A stretch of DNA of 12,249 nucleotides from CBDTTW01 sp965363675 (GCA_965363675.1 CBDTTW010000090.1:1-12249); one strand, 5' to 3'; shown: positions 1 through 7,451, counted from the first letter of the stretch. Notes: generated by a model from the sequence alone, not told the origin. Made by a program: numbers and translations.

Positions 1-750
1 CGCCGAGGGCAGCAGCCCGAGCGCCCGCAGGCGGCTGAGCCCGCGCACGAGGCATAGCTCCAGCAGGCCGTCGTCGAGGGCGGCGGCGGGGGTGATGCGG
101 AAGCCACCGCCCGAGCTGGCGCCGTTGCCGAAGGTCGCCATAAACAGGGGGCCGTCGTGGAGGAGGGCGGGCGCGGCGGCGTCGGGGCTGCGCGCTTGCA
201 CCCGCGCGCCGATGTTTTGCCAGCCGAGAAGCGCGCGCAGCACGGCCGCTAGGTAGGCGACGGGGCCGGGCAGGCGGTGGTAGCGCGGCGCCAGCGCGGC
301 CACGCGCGCATCGAAGCCCACGCCCACGGCGTTGATGAACAGGCTCTGGCGCGAGGCGTTGCCCTGCCGCCAGCGCACGATGCCGTAATCGACGGGCGCC
401 GGGCGGGCGCCGGCGAGTCCGGCCACGCAGGCTGCAAGCCCGTGCGGGGCGCCGAGCGTGCGCGCGAAGTCGTTGCCGGAGCCGCACGGGATCAGCCCGA
501 GCGCCGCCGCGCCGCCCGCCCCGACGCGGCCGGTGAGCGCTTCCAGCAGCGTGCCGTCGCCGCCGACGGCGATGACGGCGTCGGCGCGCGCCGACGCTTC
601 GAGCGCAAGGCTGACGGCATGCCGGGGGCGCTCGGTCACGTGCAGGGTGTGGGCGTAGCCGGCCTGGGCCAGCAGGCGACGGAGTTCGGGCAGGCGACGC
701 CCGGTTTTGCCGCCGTCGGATGCAGGGTTCACGATGAAGGCGTACTGCAT
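1..750 (-). CDS. Diacylglycerol kinase family lipid kinase (YegS/DagK-like), 3' end cut by window edge
   Basis: I translated this by hand from the ATG at 750 (minus strand). The frame stays open through base 1, giving 250 residues; the family is usually about 300, so roughly the last 50 are missing. The family phosphorylates diacylglycerol or a related lipid with ATP at the inner face of the membrane. Visible signatures are MQYAFIVNPASDGGK at the N-terminus, the nucleotide-binding VGGDGT (residues 62-67), PCGSGNDFAR (88-97), FINAVGVGFDARV (138-150) and DDGLLE (226-231) in the C-terminal beta domain. These are clear for the DAGK catalytic superfamily, but the actual substrate (diacylglycerol, sphingoid base or other lipid) cannot be read from them. 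No clear Shine-Dalgarno sequence precedes the ATG. A TATATTTG promoter-like element lies about 48 bases upstream. The gene is divergent from the cobalamin uptake pair. Confidence 0.88.
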   Translation of the reverse strand, partial: MQYAFIVNPASDGGKTGRRLPELRRLLAQAGYAHTLHVTERPRHAVSLALEASARADAVIAVGGDGTLLEALTGRVGAGGAAALGLIPCGSGNDFARTLGAPHGLAACVAGLAGARPAPVDYGIVRWRQGNASRQSLFINAVGVGFDARVAALAPRYHRLPGPVAYLAAVLRALLGWQNIGARVQARSPDAAAPALLHDGPLFMATFGNGASSGGGFRITPAAALDDGLLELCLVRGLSRLRALGLLPSA

Positions 751-797
751 CGGGTCGGCGGGGCTTGTGCGGCGGCAAGCGGAAAGAGAGTCGGCGT

Positions 798-805
798 CAA
801 ATATA
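798..805 (-). promoter_or_regulatory. Putative Bacteroidota-type -7 element (TATATTTG) for the lipid kinase gene
   Basis: Read on the minus strand, the bases are TATATTTG, an exact match to the TAnnTTTG -7 consensus of the Bacteroidota primary sigma factor. It lies about 48 bases upstream of the kinase ATG, implying a leader of around 40 bases. No convincing TTG element is seen at -33; the nearest is a TTC about 16 bases upstream of the element. The local AT-richness stands out against the GC-rich surroundings. Confidence 0.45.
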
Positions 806-914
806 GCAGTTTCCGCGTGAAGGCGCGCCGCCGGGGCTTGGGTTGCAGTAGTTTGGGCTGCATCCGGCCCGCCGGGCAATCCCCGTTCCTCCACTTGCCA
901 ACCCTAACCGGCGC

Positions 915-1871
915 GTGCATCCGTTTTCTTGTTTTCTCCGCAGGCCGCTGCGGCGCGTCTTTTTGCTGCTTCCGGCAATCCTGACGCTGCTCGTCGGGGC
1001 CGGCTGCAACCGCCCGGCGGCGCCCGAGGCCCCCGGCATCGAAGACGAGCGGGGCCGCCCCGTAGCGCTGCCCGACACGCTCGCGCGCATCGTCGCCCTG
1101 GGCCCGAGCGTGACGGAGGTGCTGTGCGCAGCGGGCGCCGCCGAGCTGCTCGTGGGCGTCAGCACGGTGGACGATTACCCGCCGGCGGTGGTAGAGGCGC
1201 TGCCCCGCTTCAACCTGCTGCCCATCGACTACGAGGCGATTCTGCGGCTCCGGCCGGACATGGCGTTCGCTTCCGACCAGATCATCAAGTCGGAGGACGC
1301 CGAGAAGCTGGAGCGCCTGGGCGTGCCGGTCTATTTCCTGACCTCGCAGTCGCCGGAGGAGGTGTTTGCCAGCATGGCGCGCGTGGGCGCGCTCTTGGGG
1401 CGCGGCCCCGAAGCCGCCGCCGCCGCCGACTCGCTGCGCGGCCGCCTGGAGGCGCTGCGCCGCCTGACCGCCGAGCAGGCGGCGCGGCCGAGCGTCCTCG
1501 TGCTCATCGGCGACGAAGCGCTCTACGCCTTTGGGCGCGAGAGCTATGTGCATGCGCTCATCGCGGATGCCGGCGGCGTCAGCGCCACGGGCGGCATTGC
1601 AACCGAGCGTCCGGTGCTTTCCGAGGAGTTCGTGCTGGAAGCGCGGCCGGACGTGATCGTAGGGGCCTTCGGGAAGGACTATGACCCGGCGCGGCTTCTG
1701 CGGAGCCATCCGGCGTTCCGAGCTACCCCGGCCGTCCGGAACGGGCGCGTCTACAGCATGGAGGCTTCGGTGCTGCTGCGCCCGGGCCCCCGGCTCGTCG
1801 AGGCGGCCTGGCATATCGGGCGCCTGCTCCATCCGGATGCAGTGGGCGGCGCCCCGGCGGCGAGGCCATGA
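915..1871 (+). CDS. btuF: Cobalamin ABC transporter substrate-binding lipoprotein (BtuF-like)
   Basis: This 318-residue periplasmic binding protein should capture cobalamin and deliver it to the BtuC permease. The start is GTG at 915, with no in-frame ATG close upstream. The start is supported by the export signal: an arginine-rich n-region (RRPLRR, residues 9-14), a hydrophobic core (15-27), then GAGC with Cys31 as the probable lipidated residue. The -3 position is Gly rather than the usual Leu, so lipidation is likely but not certain. The mature part has the class III binding-protein pattern: ARIVALGPSVTEVL (57-70), VSTVDDYPP (82-90, a BtuF-type segment), then YEAILRLRPDMAFAS (106-120). Its end shows ARPDVIVG and a NGRVYSME segment. 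It overlaps btuC by ATGA. A siderophore- or haem-binding relative is possible, but the DYPP segment favours cobalamin. No cobalamin riboswitch was recognised upstream. Confidence 0.84.
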   Translation: MHPFSCFLRRPLRRVFLLLPAILTLLVGAGCNRPAAPEAPGIEDERGRPVALPDTLARIVALGPSVTEVLCAAGAAELLVGVSTVDDYPPAVVEALPRFNLLPIDYEAILRLRPDMAFASDQIIKSEDAEKLERLGVPVYFLTSQSPEEVFASMARVGALLGRGPEAAAAADSLRGRLEALRRLTAEQAARPSVLVLIGDEALYAFGRESYVHALIADAGGVSATGGIATERPVLSEEFVLEARPDVIVGAFGKDYDPARLLRSHPAFRATPAVRNGRVYSMEASVLLRPGPRLVEAAWHIGRLLHPDAVGGAPAARP

Positions 1872-2893
1872 AAGCGCTCTGGAGCCTGGCCGCGCTGTGC
1901 GCCCTCGCCGCTACGCTCGCCTGCGCCGTCGCCTTCGGCTCGGAGCCGATCCCGGCCGGCGAGATTGCGGGCGCGCTGGGCCGCCGGCTCGGGGCGTCGG
2001 GGGGCGCGGGGGATGGGGTGGCCGAGGCCATCATCTGGGATCTGCGCCTGCCGCGCGCGCTGCTGGCCTTTATCGTGGGGTCGGGGCTGGCGCTCTCGGG
2101 GGTGGCGATGCAGGCGCTGGTGCGCAACCCGTTGGCCGAGCCGTATATCCTCGGCATGTCCAGCGGCGCCTCGGCGGGCGTGTCGCTGTTTTATCTGGGC
2201 TTTTTGCCGCCGCTGCTTTCCCGGAGCCTTTCGATTCCGCTTGCCGCGTTTGTAGGCGGCCTGGCGTCCATTGCGCTCGTGATGGCCGTGGCGCGGCCGT
2301 TCGGCTACCTGTCCGTGACGCGGCTGCTGCTGGCGGGCGTAGCGGTCTCGTCGCTGATGTCGGCCGTCACGTCGTTCGTGACGATAGCGACGCCGGAGGC
2401 CGAGAAGGTGCGCACGGTGCTGTTCTGGATGCTCGGCTCGCTCGGCGACGCCGAGTGGAGCGGGCTGGCCCTGCCGGCGGCCGTGGTAGGCGGGCTCGGC
2501 GCGGCTCTGTGGATGGGCTGGCGCACCCTCGATGCGCTGCTGCTCGGAGAAGAACCTGCGCAGATGCTCGGCGCGCCGGTCGAGGCCCTCAAGCGCGCGC
2601 TCATCGCGGGCACGGCGCTCGTCGTGGGCGTGCTGGTGGCCGCCTCCGGAGCCATCGGCTTCGTAGGGCTGATCGTGCCGCACGCGGCGCGGGCCGTGCT
2701 GGGCGTTTCGCACCGGCGGGTGGCTCCGGCGTCGGCCTTCGCCGGAGGGCTGTTCCTGGTATGGGCCGACCTGCTGGCGCGCACCGTGCTGCCGCACGTC
2801 GAGTTGCCGGTGGGCATCATTACCTCGGTGTGCGGCGCGCCCGTATTTCTGTATCTACTCCGCACCCGGTCCTACCGGTTCGGGTCAGGGTAA
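1868..2893 (+). CDS. btuC: Cobalamin ABC transporter permease (BtuC-like, FecCD family)
   Basis: This 341-residue polytopic inner-membrane permease is of normal length for FecCD/BtuC, whose members usually have about ten membrane helices. Diagnostic blocks are LRLPRALLAF (59-68), LSGVAMQALVRNPLAEPYIL (76-95) followed by GMSSGASAG, the cytoplasmic coupling-loop segment LGEEPAQMLG (226-235), and SGAIGFVGLIVPHAAR (260-275). The C-terminus has the usual LPVGIITSVCGAPVFLYLL segment. The ATG overlaps the btuF stop as ATGA, and GAGG sits just upstream, so translational coupling is likely. The partner gene fixes the likely substrate as cobalamin; sequence alone does not separate BtuC from siderophore permeases. 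The BtuD-type ATPase normally expected next is absent: a polyprenyl synthase gene follows instead. Confidence 0.88.
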   Translation: MKALWSLAALCALAATLACAVAFGSEPIPAGEIAGALGRRLGASGGAGDGVAEAIIWDLRLPRALLAFIVGSGLALSGVAMQALVRNPLAEPYILGMSSGASAGVSLFYLGFLPPLLSRSLSIPLAAFVGGLASIALVMAVARPFGYLSVTRLLLAGVAVSSLMSAVTSFVTIATPEAEKVRTVLFWMLGSLGDAEWSGLALPAAVVGGLGAALWMGWRTLDALLLGEEPAQMLGAPVEALKRALIAGTALVVGVLVAASGAIGFVGLIVPHAARAVLGVSHRRVAPASAFAGGLFLVWADLLARTVLPHVELPVGIITSVCGAPVFLYLLRTRSYRFGSG

Positions 2894-2894
2894 A

Positions 2895-2920
2895 CGGCTA
2901 TGTTGCAGCGGCATAAGCCG
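2895..2920 (+). terminator. Weak hairpin just after btuC, possible terminator
   Basis: CGGCTATG pairs with CATAAGCCG, giving eight base pairs with one bulged A around a nine-base loop, starting two bases after the btuC stop codon. There is no T-tract after it, so intrinsic termination is doubtful. It could be an mRNA 3'-end stabiliser or chance. Confidence 0.25.
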
Positions 2921-2985
2921 CGCGCTTCAGCATCAAATATTCTTGCGGAAAACAAAACCTGGGCAGGCGCCGGGCGTATATCCGG

Positions 2986-2993
2986 TAACTTTC
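2986..2993 (+). promoter_or_regulatory. Possible -7 element (TAACTTTC) before the polyprenyl synthase gene
   Basis: TAACTTTC differs from the Bacteroidota -7 consensus TAnnTTTG only at the last base. It begins 26 bases before the ATG at 3012, in a locally AT-rich stretch, and would give a leader of only about 10-15 bases. No TTG element was found at the expected -33 spacing. Confidence 0.25.
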
Positions 2994-3011
2994 AATATTT
3001 TCTGAAAGATT

Positions 3012-4052
3012 ATGACACAGGTTGCGCAGCAGCCCTGGAGCAGCGACGGCGCTTCGGTGCTTATTGCCGAGCCGCCTCGGCTGATGAGCTTGAGCGAGAT
3101 CACGGCCCCCGTGGCGGCCGAGATGGAAGCCTTCAAGCGGCATTTCCGGGGGGCGATGCGCACGCACATCGGCCTGCTCGACAAGGTGACGGCCTACATC
3201 CTCCGGCAGAAGGGCAAGCGGGTGCGGCCGCTGCTGGTGCTGCTGACGGCCAAGGCGTGCGGCGAGGTCAACGAGCGCAGCTACCGGGCCGCTGCGCTCG
3301 TGGAGCTGCTGCATACCGCCACGCTCGTTCACGACGATGTGGTGGACGAGGCCGAACGCCGGCGCGGCATGTTCTCGATCAACGCCGTCTGGAAGAACAA
3401 GATCGCCGTGCTCTTCGGCGACTTTCTCCTGAGCAAGGGTTTGCTGCTGGCGCTCGACCACGGCGACTATGCCATGCTGCACGCCCTTTCGGACGCCGTC
3501 CGCCGCATGAGCGAGGGCGAACTGCTCCAAATCGAGAAGGCGCGCCTGCTCGACATCGACGAGCCGACGTACTACCAGATCATTTCGGCCAAGACGGCTT
3601 CGCTGATTGCGGCGTGCACCGTCTGCGGCGCCCTCAGCGCCACCGACGACGCCGACGTGACGGCCGCCATGCGCACGGCGGGCGAGAAGCTGGGCCTGGC
3701 CTTCCAGATCCGGGACGATCTGTTCGACTTCGGCTCGGAGGACGTGGGCAAGCCGCTCGGCATCGACATCAAGGAAAAAAAGCTGACGCTCCCGCTCATC
3801 CACGCCCTGGAGCAGGCCCCGGCGCGCGAGCGGCGCGAGATCCTCGGAGTGGTGGGGCGCAAGAAGAAGTCGCGGGCCGACATCGACCACATCGGGCGGT
3901 TCGTGCGCGACCGTGGGGGCCTGGCGTATGCCGCGCGGGCAATGCGGCGCGAGGCGCATGAGGCGCAGGAGCTGCTGGGCACGCTGCCGCCCTCGGAGGC
4001 GCGCGAAGCGCTCATCGGGCTGGCGACGTATACGGTGACCCGGAAGAAATAG
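3012..4052 (+). CDS. Long-chain polyprenyl diphosphate synthase
   Basis: This trans-isoprenyl diphosphate synthase (346 residues, normal for the family) adds isopentenyl diphosphate units to an allylic primer. It has GKRVRPLLVLL (68-78), the first aspartate-rich motif DDVVD (108-112) followed by RRRG, GDFLLSKG (136-143), and the second motif DDLFD (235-239) within FQIRDD. Residues just before the first motif are small (ATLVHDD), as in IspB-type enzymes, so a long product is expected. By family knowledge that would be a C30-C45 side chain for menaquinone or ubiquinone; exact length is not readable. The ATG at 3012 is preceded by GAAAG but no strong Shine-Dalgarno sequence. The roughly 40 residues before the catalytic fold are weakly conserved, so a later start cannot be excluded. 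A strong hairpin follows the stop. Confidence 0.92.
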   Translation: MTQVAQQPWSSDGASVLIAEPPRLMSLSEITAPVAAEMEAFKRHFRGAMRTHIGLLDKVTAYILRQKGKRVRPLLVLLTAKACGEVNERSYRAAALVELLHTATLVHDDVVDEAERRRGMFSINAVWKNKIAVLFGDFLLSKGLLLALDHGDYAMLHALSDAVRRMSEGELLQIEKARLLDIDEPTYYQIISAKTASLIAACTVCGALSATDDADVTAAMRTAGEKLGLAFQIRDDLFDFGSEDVGKPLGIDIKEKKLTLPLIHALEQAPARERREILGVVGRKKKSRADIDHIGRFVRDRGGLAYAARAMRREAHEAQELLGTLPPSEAREALIGLATYTVTRKK

Positions 4053-4072
4053 TCCTATTTTAAAGGCGATCC

Positions 4073-4096
4073 AGCGGCGGCTTCGGCCGCCGCTTT
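4073..4096 (+). terminator. UUCG-capped GC-rich hairpin, probable intrinsic terminator
   Basis: AGCGGCGGC pairs perfectly with GCCGCCGCT (nine base pairs) around a TTCG loop, a very stable C(UUCG)G tetraloop. It is followed by only a short T run (TTTCCT). It lies 20 bases after the polyprenyl synthase stop and 24 bases before the ATG of the next gene, so it probably separates two transcription units or attenuates read-through. Confidence 0.6.
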
Positions 4097-4119
4097 CCTG
4101 GACTCTTTCGGGGATTTCC

Positions 4120-4866
4120 ATGCCGACGCTCACCCTTCTCGGCACGGGGGCCGCCTTTTCCGACGCCCACCGCACCACTACCATGCTGGCCTTCTCCGAC
4201 GAAGGCTCCACGCTGCTCGTCGATTGCGGCGGCGACGTGATTCAGCGCATGCTCGCGGCGAAGCTGCCGCTGGAGTCGCTGCGCGGCCTCATCATCACGC
4301 ACGAGCACGCCGACCACGTATCCGGGTTTCCGCTGTTCCTGGAGCGCATCTGGGTAGGCGGGCGGCGCGAGCCGATTCCGATCTACGGCATCCGGCCGGC
4401 GCTGGACCAGGCGCGCCGCTGCTGGGACGCCTTCGACACCCGTACCTGGCAGGGCGTGCCGGAGCGGCGCTGGGTGGAAGTGGCCTACGAGGAAGGCGCG
4501 CCCGTGCTCGAAGACGCTTTGTGGCGCATCACGGCGGCGCCGGTCGTGCATCCGGTCCCGATCATCGGGCTGCGCGTCGAGCACAAACCCACGGGCAAGG
4601 TCGTGGCGTACTCGGCCGACACCGAGCCGTGCGAGGCGTTCGAACGGCTGGCGCAGGGGGCCGACCTCGTGGTGCACGAGGCGAACGGGTCGTTCAAGGG
4701 CCACACGGCCGCTGCGGACGCCGCCGGCATCGCGCGGCGCGCCGGGGCCGGGCGGCTGCTGCTGGTGCATCTGCCGCCCGCCGCCGACGAGGCGTACCTT
4801 GCCCCGGCGCGCGCCGTGTTCGAGGGCGCGGCTCTGGGCGAGGAGCTGGGCGTTTATCCCTACTGA
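4120..4866 (+). CDS. Metallo-beta-lactamase-fold hydrolase, ribonuclease Z-like
   Basis: This 248-residue two-metal hydrolase has the metallo-beta-lactamase metal ligands in order: HEHADH (61-66), His144 in VVHPVP, Asp167 in YSADTEP, and a late His217 in LLLVHLPP. The N-terminal LTLLGTGAAF and the HEANG...GHTAAADA segment (186-201, compare RNase Z HST-A-A) place it near ribonuclease Z and related phosphodiesterases. It is shorter than typical bacterial RNase Z (around 300 residues), and the exosite arm that binds tRNA is not obvious. A tRNA 3'-processing role is therefore only one option; small phosphodiester or lactone substrates are others. The start has GGGGA just upstream, a reasonable ribosome-binding site. 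No signal peptide is seen, so it is cytoplasmic. It converges on the corA-like gene with a 9-base gap. Confidence 0.85.
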   Translation: MPTLTLLGTGAAFSDAHRTTTMLAFSDEGSTLLVDCGGDVIQRMLAAKLPLESLRGLIITHEHADHVSGFPLFLERIWVGGRREPIPIYGIRPALDQARRCWDAFDTRTWQGVPERRWVEVAYEEGAPVLEDALWRITAAPVVHPVPIIGLRVEHKPTGKVVAYSADTEPCEAFERLAQGADLVVHEANGSFKGHTAAADAAGIARRAGAGRLLLVHLPPAADEAYLAPARAVFEGAALGEELGVYPY

Positions 4867-4875
4867 CGCCGAGCG

Positions 4876-5952
4876 CTAAAACCACCCCTTGCGCTTGAAG
4901 AACAGCAGCATGAAAGCCGTCATGGTCGCCATGATGCCGAGCGCAAAGGGATAGCCGAAGCGCCAGTTCAGCTCCGGCATGTTGAGCGGCGACGCCTGCG
5001 TATTGAAGTTCATGCCGTAGAGCCCTGCGACGAAGGAAAGCGGCAGAAAAATCGTCGAGATGATGGCGAGGATCTTCATGACCTCGTTGGAGCGGAAGCT
5101 GAGCGAGCTCATGTACAGCTCGATCATCGAGGCGAGCAGCTCGCGCGAGGACTCCATGATTTCCATGGTGCGCACCGTGTGGTCGTACACGTCGCGGAGG
5201 TAGTAGGCGTTTTCCTCGTGGAGGAACGGCTTGTTGCTGCGCTCCAGGTTCGAGATTACGTCGCGGAGGGGCCAGATGGAGCGGCGCAGGAAAATGACGT
5301 GGCGGCGGAGGCGGTTGATCTCGCGCACGATGGAGGGCTTGAAGTTGCCCGTCAGTCGGTCCTCGAAGTTCTCGATATGCTCGCCGATGCCTTCCAGTAC
5401 GTCGAGGTAGTGATCCACGATGAGGTCCATGAGTTCGTAGGCGAGGTAGTCCACGCCGGCCTGCCGGACGCGGCCCATGCCTTCGCGCAGGCGCGTGCGG
5501 ACGGGCTCGAACACGTCGTCCTCGATGCTTTCCTGGAAAGAGATGAGCAGGTTGTCCTTGATGATGAGGCTGACCTGCTCCACGTCCAGGGCGCACGCTT
5601 GGTGGTCGTAGTGCAGCATCTTGAGCACGATGTAGACGTAGTGCGGGTACTCTTCGAACTTGGGGCGCTGGTCGGTGTTGGTGATGTCCTCCAGCGTGAG
5701 GGCGTGGATGCCGTACGCCTCGCCGATGCGGCGCACGAAGTCCACCTCGTGCACGCCGTCGATGTCGAGCCAGGAGCGCGTGCCTTCGCGTTCGAGGTGA
5801 AGGCATTCGTCGAGGGAAGCGAGGGCGCGTTCTTCCAGCCACTCCTCGTTGTAGTCGAACATGCGCGCCTTGACGGCCTTGGTGGTCGAATCCCCGACGT
5901 AGATCAGGGAGCCGGGCTGGAGGCCGGTTTTGGCGTTGCGGGCGGTGCTCAT
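4876..5952 (-). CDS. corA: CorA family magnesium/cobalt transporter
   Basis: This 358-residue channel protein forms pentamers in the inner membrane and passes Mg2+ and often Co2+ or Ni2+. The large cytoplasmic N-terminal domain (about 1-290) includes WLDIDGVHEVDFVRRIGEAY (61-80) and the long helix rich in charged residues. The hallmark is the C-terminal part: SNEVMKILAIISTIFLPLSF (288-307), the pore motif GMN (313-315) at the end of the first membrane helix, a short acidic loop with MPEL, and a second helix (about 334-352) ending in the basic tail KRKGWF. This matches the CorA/TmCorA type rather than ZntB. The ATG at 5952 has no clear Shine-Dalgarno sequence. It is a single-gene unit, divergent from uppP. 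Cobalt passage would be relevant to local cobalamin genes only if the cell makes B12, which is speculation. Confidence 0.92.
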   Translation of the reverse strand: MSTARNAKTGLQPGSLIYVGDSTTKAVKARMFDYNEEWLEERALASLDECLHLEREGTRSWLDIDGVHEVDFVRRIGEAYGIHALTLEDITNTDQRPKFEEYPHYVYIVLKMLHYDHQACALDVEQVSLIIKDNLLISFQESIEDDVFEPVRTRLREGMGRVRQAGVDYLAYELMDLIVDHYLDVLEGIGEHIENFEDRLTGNFKPSIVREINRLRRHVIFLRRSIWPLRDVISNLERSNKPFLHEENAYYLRDVYDHTVRTMEIMESSRELLASMIELYMSSLSFRSNEVMKILAIISTIFLPLSFVAGLYGMNFNTQASPLNMPELNWRFGYPFALGIMATMTAFMLLFFKRKGWF

Positions 5953-6138
5953 AGCAGGGGAGTGGATGGCGGCCTAAGGCGCGAGCGGTGTGGGGATGCG
6001 CCGGCGCAATTTACGGCGGCGCGGCGCCGGGGCAGGATCCGGCGCGTGCAGAAAAGCTTGCGTATGCCGGGCGGGCGGGCCGGCAGGCGCGTATCTTAGG
6101 CCGCGTGCCACGGCGCTGCCACGCGACTACAGGTTTAT

Positions 6139-6954
6139 ATGCCGCTATACGAGCTTTTCAAGGCGTTCATCCTGGGCCTGGTCGAGGGCGCGACGGAGTT
6201 TATCCCCGTCTCGTCCACGGGCCACCTCATCCTGGCCGAGGATGCGCTCAACTTTCACGGCCGCTCGGCCGAGACGTTCGCCGTGTTCATCCAGCTCGGC
6301 GCCATCCTCGCCATTGCGTGGGTCTACCGCGAGCGCATCTTCTCGGCGCTCTTCACGTTCGTGCACAACGAGGACAGCCGCCGCCTCGTCATCAACCTGT
6401 TCGTGGCGTTTCTGCCGGCGGCGATCATCGGCTTGCTGACGCACCGCTGGATCAAGGAGCAGCTTTTCAACCCGTTCACCGTGGCGGCGGCGCTCGTGGT
6501 GGGCGGCGTCGTTATCCTCATCGTCGAGCGGTACAAGCCGCGCACGCGCATCCCGCGCGTGGACGACATTCCGCTGTTCACGGCGCTGGGCATTGGGCTG
6601 GCGCAGGTGCTGGCGCTCGTTCCGGGCGTCTCGCGCTCGGGGGCGACCATCATGGGAGCTTACGGGCTGGGGTGCTCGCGCGTGGCGGCCACCGAATTCT
6701 CGTTTTTCCTTGCGCTGCCCGTCATGCTGGCCGCCTCGACGTTCGATCTGTGGCAGAGCCGTGATCTGCTGACGATGGGCGACATTCCGGTGTTCGCCGT
6801 GGGGTTCGTCACGGCGTTCGTCTCGGCGCTCGTGGTCGTCAAGGCGTTTCTGGCGTTCGTCTCGCGGCACAGCTTCGTGGGGTTTGCCTGGTACCGCATC
6901 ATCGTAGGGGCTATCTTGCTGGCGTATTACGGGTTTTACCACCTCAACGGCTGA
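6139..6954 (+). CDS. uppP: Undecaprenyl-diphosphatase (UppP/BacA)
   Basis: This integral membrane phosphatase removes one phosphate from undecaprenyl diphosphate so the lipid carrier can be reused for peptidoglycan and other surface polymers; overexpression gives bacitracin resistance in known cases. At 271 residues it is a normal family length. The first catalytic block is LVEGATEFIPVSSTGHLIL (14-32), with Glu16, Glu20 and His29 at the conserved positions. The second is LVPGVSRSGATIMGAY (160-175), with Arg166 in PGxSRS. Multiple hydrophobic segments run through the protein. It begins a tight group: the next gene starts 5 bases after its stop. The upstream 186-base gap is shared with divergent corA. 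The ATG at 6139 has only a weak AGG upstream. Confidence 0.95.
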   Translation: MPLYELFKAFILGLVEGATEFIPVSSTGHLILAEDALNFHGRSAETFAVFIQLGAILAIAWVYRERIFSALFTFVHNEDSRRLVINLFVAFLPAAIIGLLTHRWIKEQLFNPFTVAAALVVGGVVILIVERYKPRTRIPRVDDIPLFTALGIGLAQVLALVPGVSRSGATIMGAYGLGCSRVAATEFSFFLALPVMLAASTFDLWQSRDLLTMGDIPVFAVGFVTAFVSALVVVKAFLAFVSRHSFVGFAWYRIIVGAILLAYYGFYHLNG

Positions 6955-6959
6955 TCGGT

Positions 6960-7451
6960 ATGGAGACGCGCCGCGAGCCGGTGCTGAACCGGAAAACGCT
7001 GTACCTCATGGCCGTGGCGGCCGTGGCGTTTACGATTTACTTCGCCTACTCCAGCGCCAACCGGAGCGCGCTTACAGAGGCGCTGCCGATCATCGAGGGC
7101 GAAGGCGCCGGGCCAAAGGCGACCTCCGGAGACAGCTTGCTCGAAGGGCGCATCGACATCGTGGCAGACAACGTGAACGAGCTGATCCTGACGGACCTGG
7201 ACGGCCGCACGATCACGCTCGGCGTCACGCGCGACACCAGCCGGGCGCATGCCGGTTCGAGCCTGCGCCAGGGCAACACGGTCATCCTCGGTCTCCAACG
7301 CGACACGCTCGACATGACGCAGCTCGGCAAGGGCGACTCGGTGATGGTCAGCGCGGCCCCGGCCGGGTCGCTGCGCATGCAGGCGCTCGTGGTGCGCGTG
7401 CTCAAACGCGGCGCGGCGTCTCCGCCGGCCCCCAAACGCAGACGACGATGA
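6960..7451 (+). CDS. Membrane-anchored protein of unknown function
   Basis: I do not recognise this 163-residue protein. One hydrophobic segment at about 14-31 follows a short basic N-terminus, so it is probably a single-pass protein with most of its length outside the cytoplasm. A hydrophilic linker (about 35-58) leads to a domain (about 60-150) of alternating hydrophobic and polar residues with glycine turns: EGRIDIVADNVNELIL, DGRTITLGV, LRQGNTVILGL, GKGDSVMVSA. This is the pattern of a small beta-barrel or OB-like fold; that is inference from pattern only. The C-terminus is KRRRR. The gene starts 5 bases after uppP and overlaps the downstream methyltransferase by ATGA, so it is almost certainly real and co-translated. 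There is no catalytic motif, cysteine or metal-binding cluster. Confidence 0.75.
   Translation: METRREPVLNRKTLYLMAVAAVAFTIYFAYSSANRSALTEALPIIEGEGAGPKATSGDSLLEGRIDIVADNVNELILTDLDGRTITLGVTRDTSRAHAGSSLRQGNTVILGLQRDTLDMTQLGKGDSVMVSAAPAGSLRMQALVVRVLKRGAASPPAPKRRRR

Noticed and set aside
1681..2916. 411-codon plus-strand frame covering the end of btuF and all of btuC
   Set aside because: It is out of frame with the clear BtuF and BtuC proteins and has the Arg/Gly-rich composition of a shadow frame.
5179..6099. 306-codon plus-strand frame opposite corA
   Set aside because: It is antisense to a well-supported CorA protein and shows only Val/Ala/Asp-rich low-information sequence.
5953..6138. GC-rich divergent gap between corA and uppP
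   Set aside because: I looked for promoters and small genes; TATCTTAG at 6092 is only a partial -7 match with no correctly spaced TTG, and no convincing small ORF or RNA was found.
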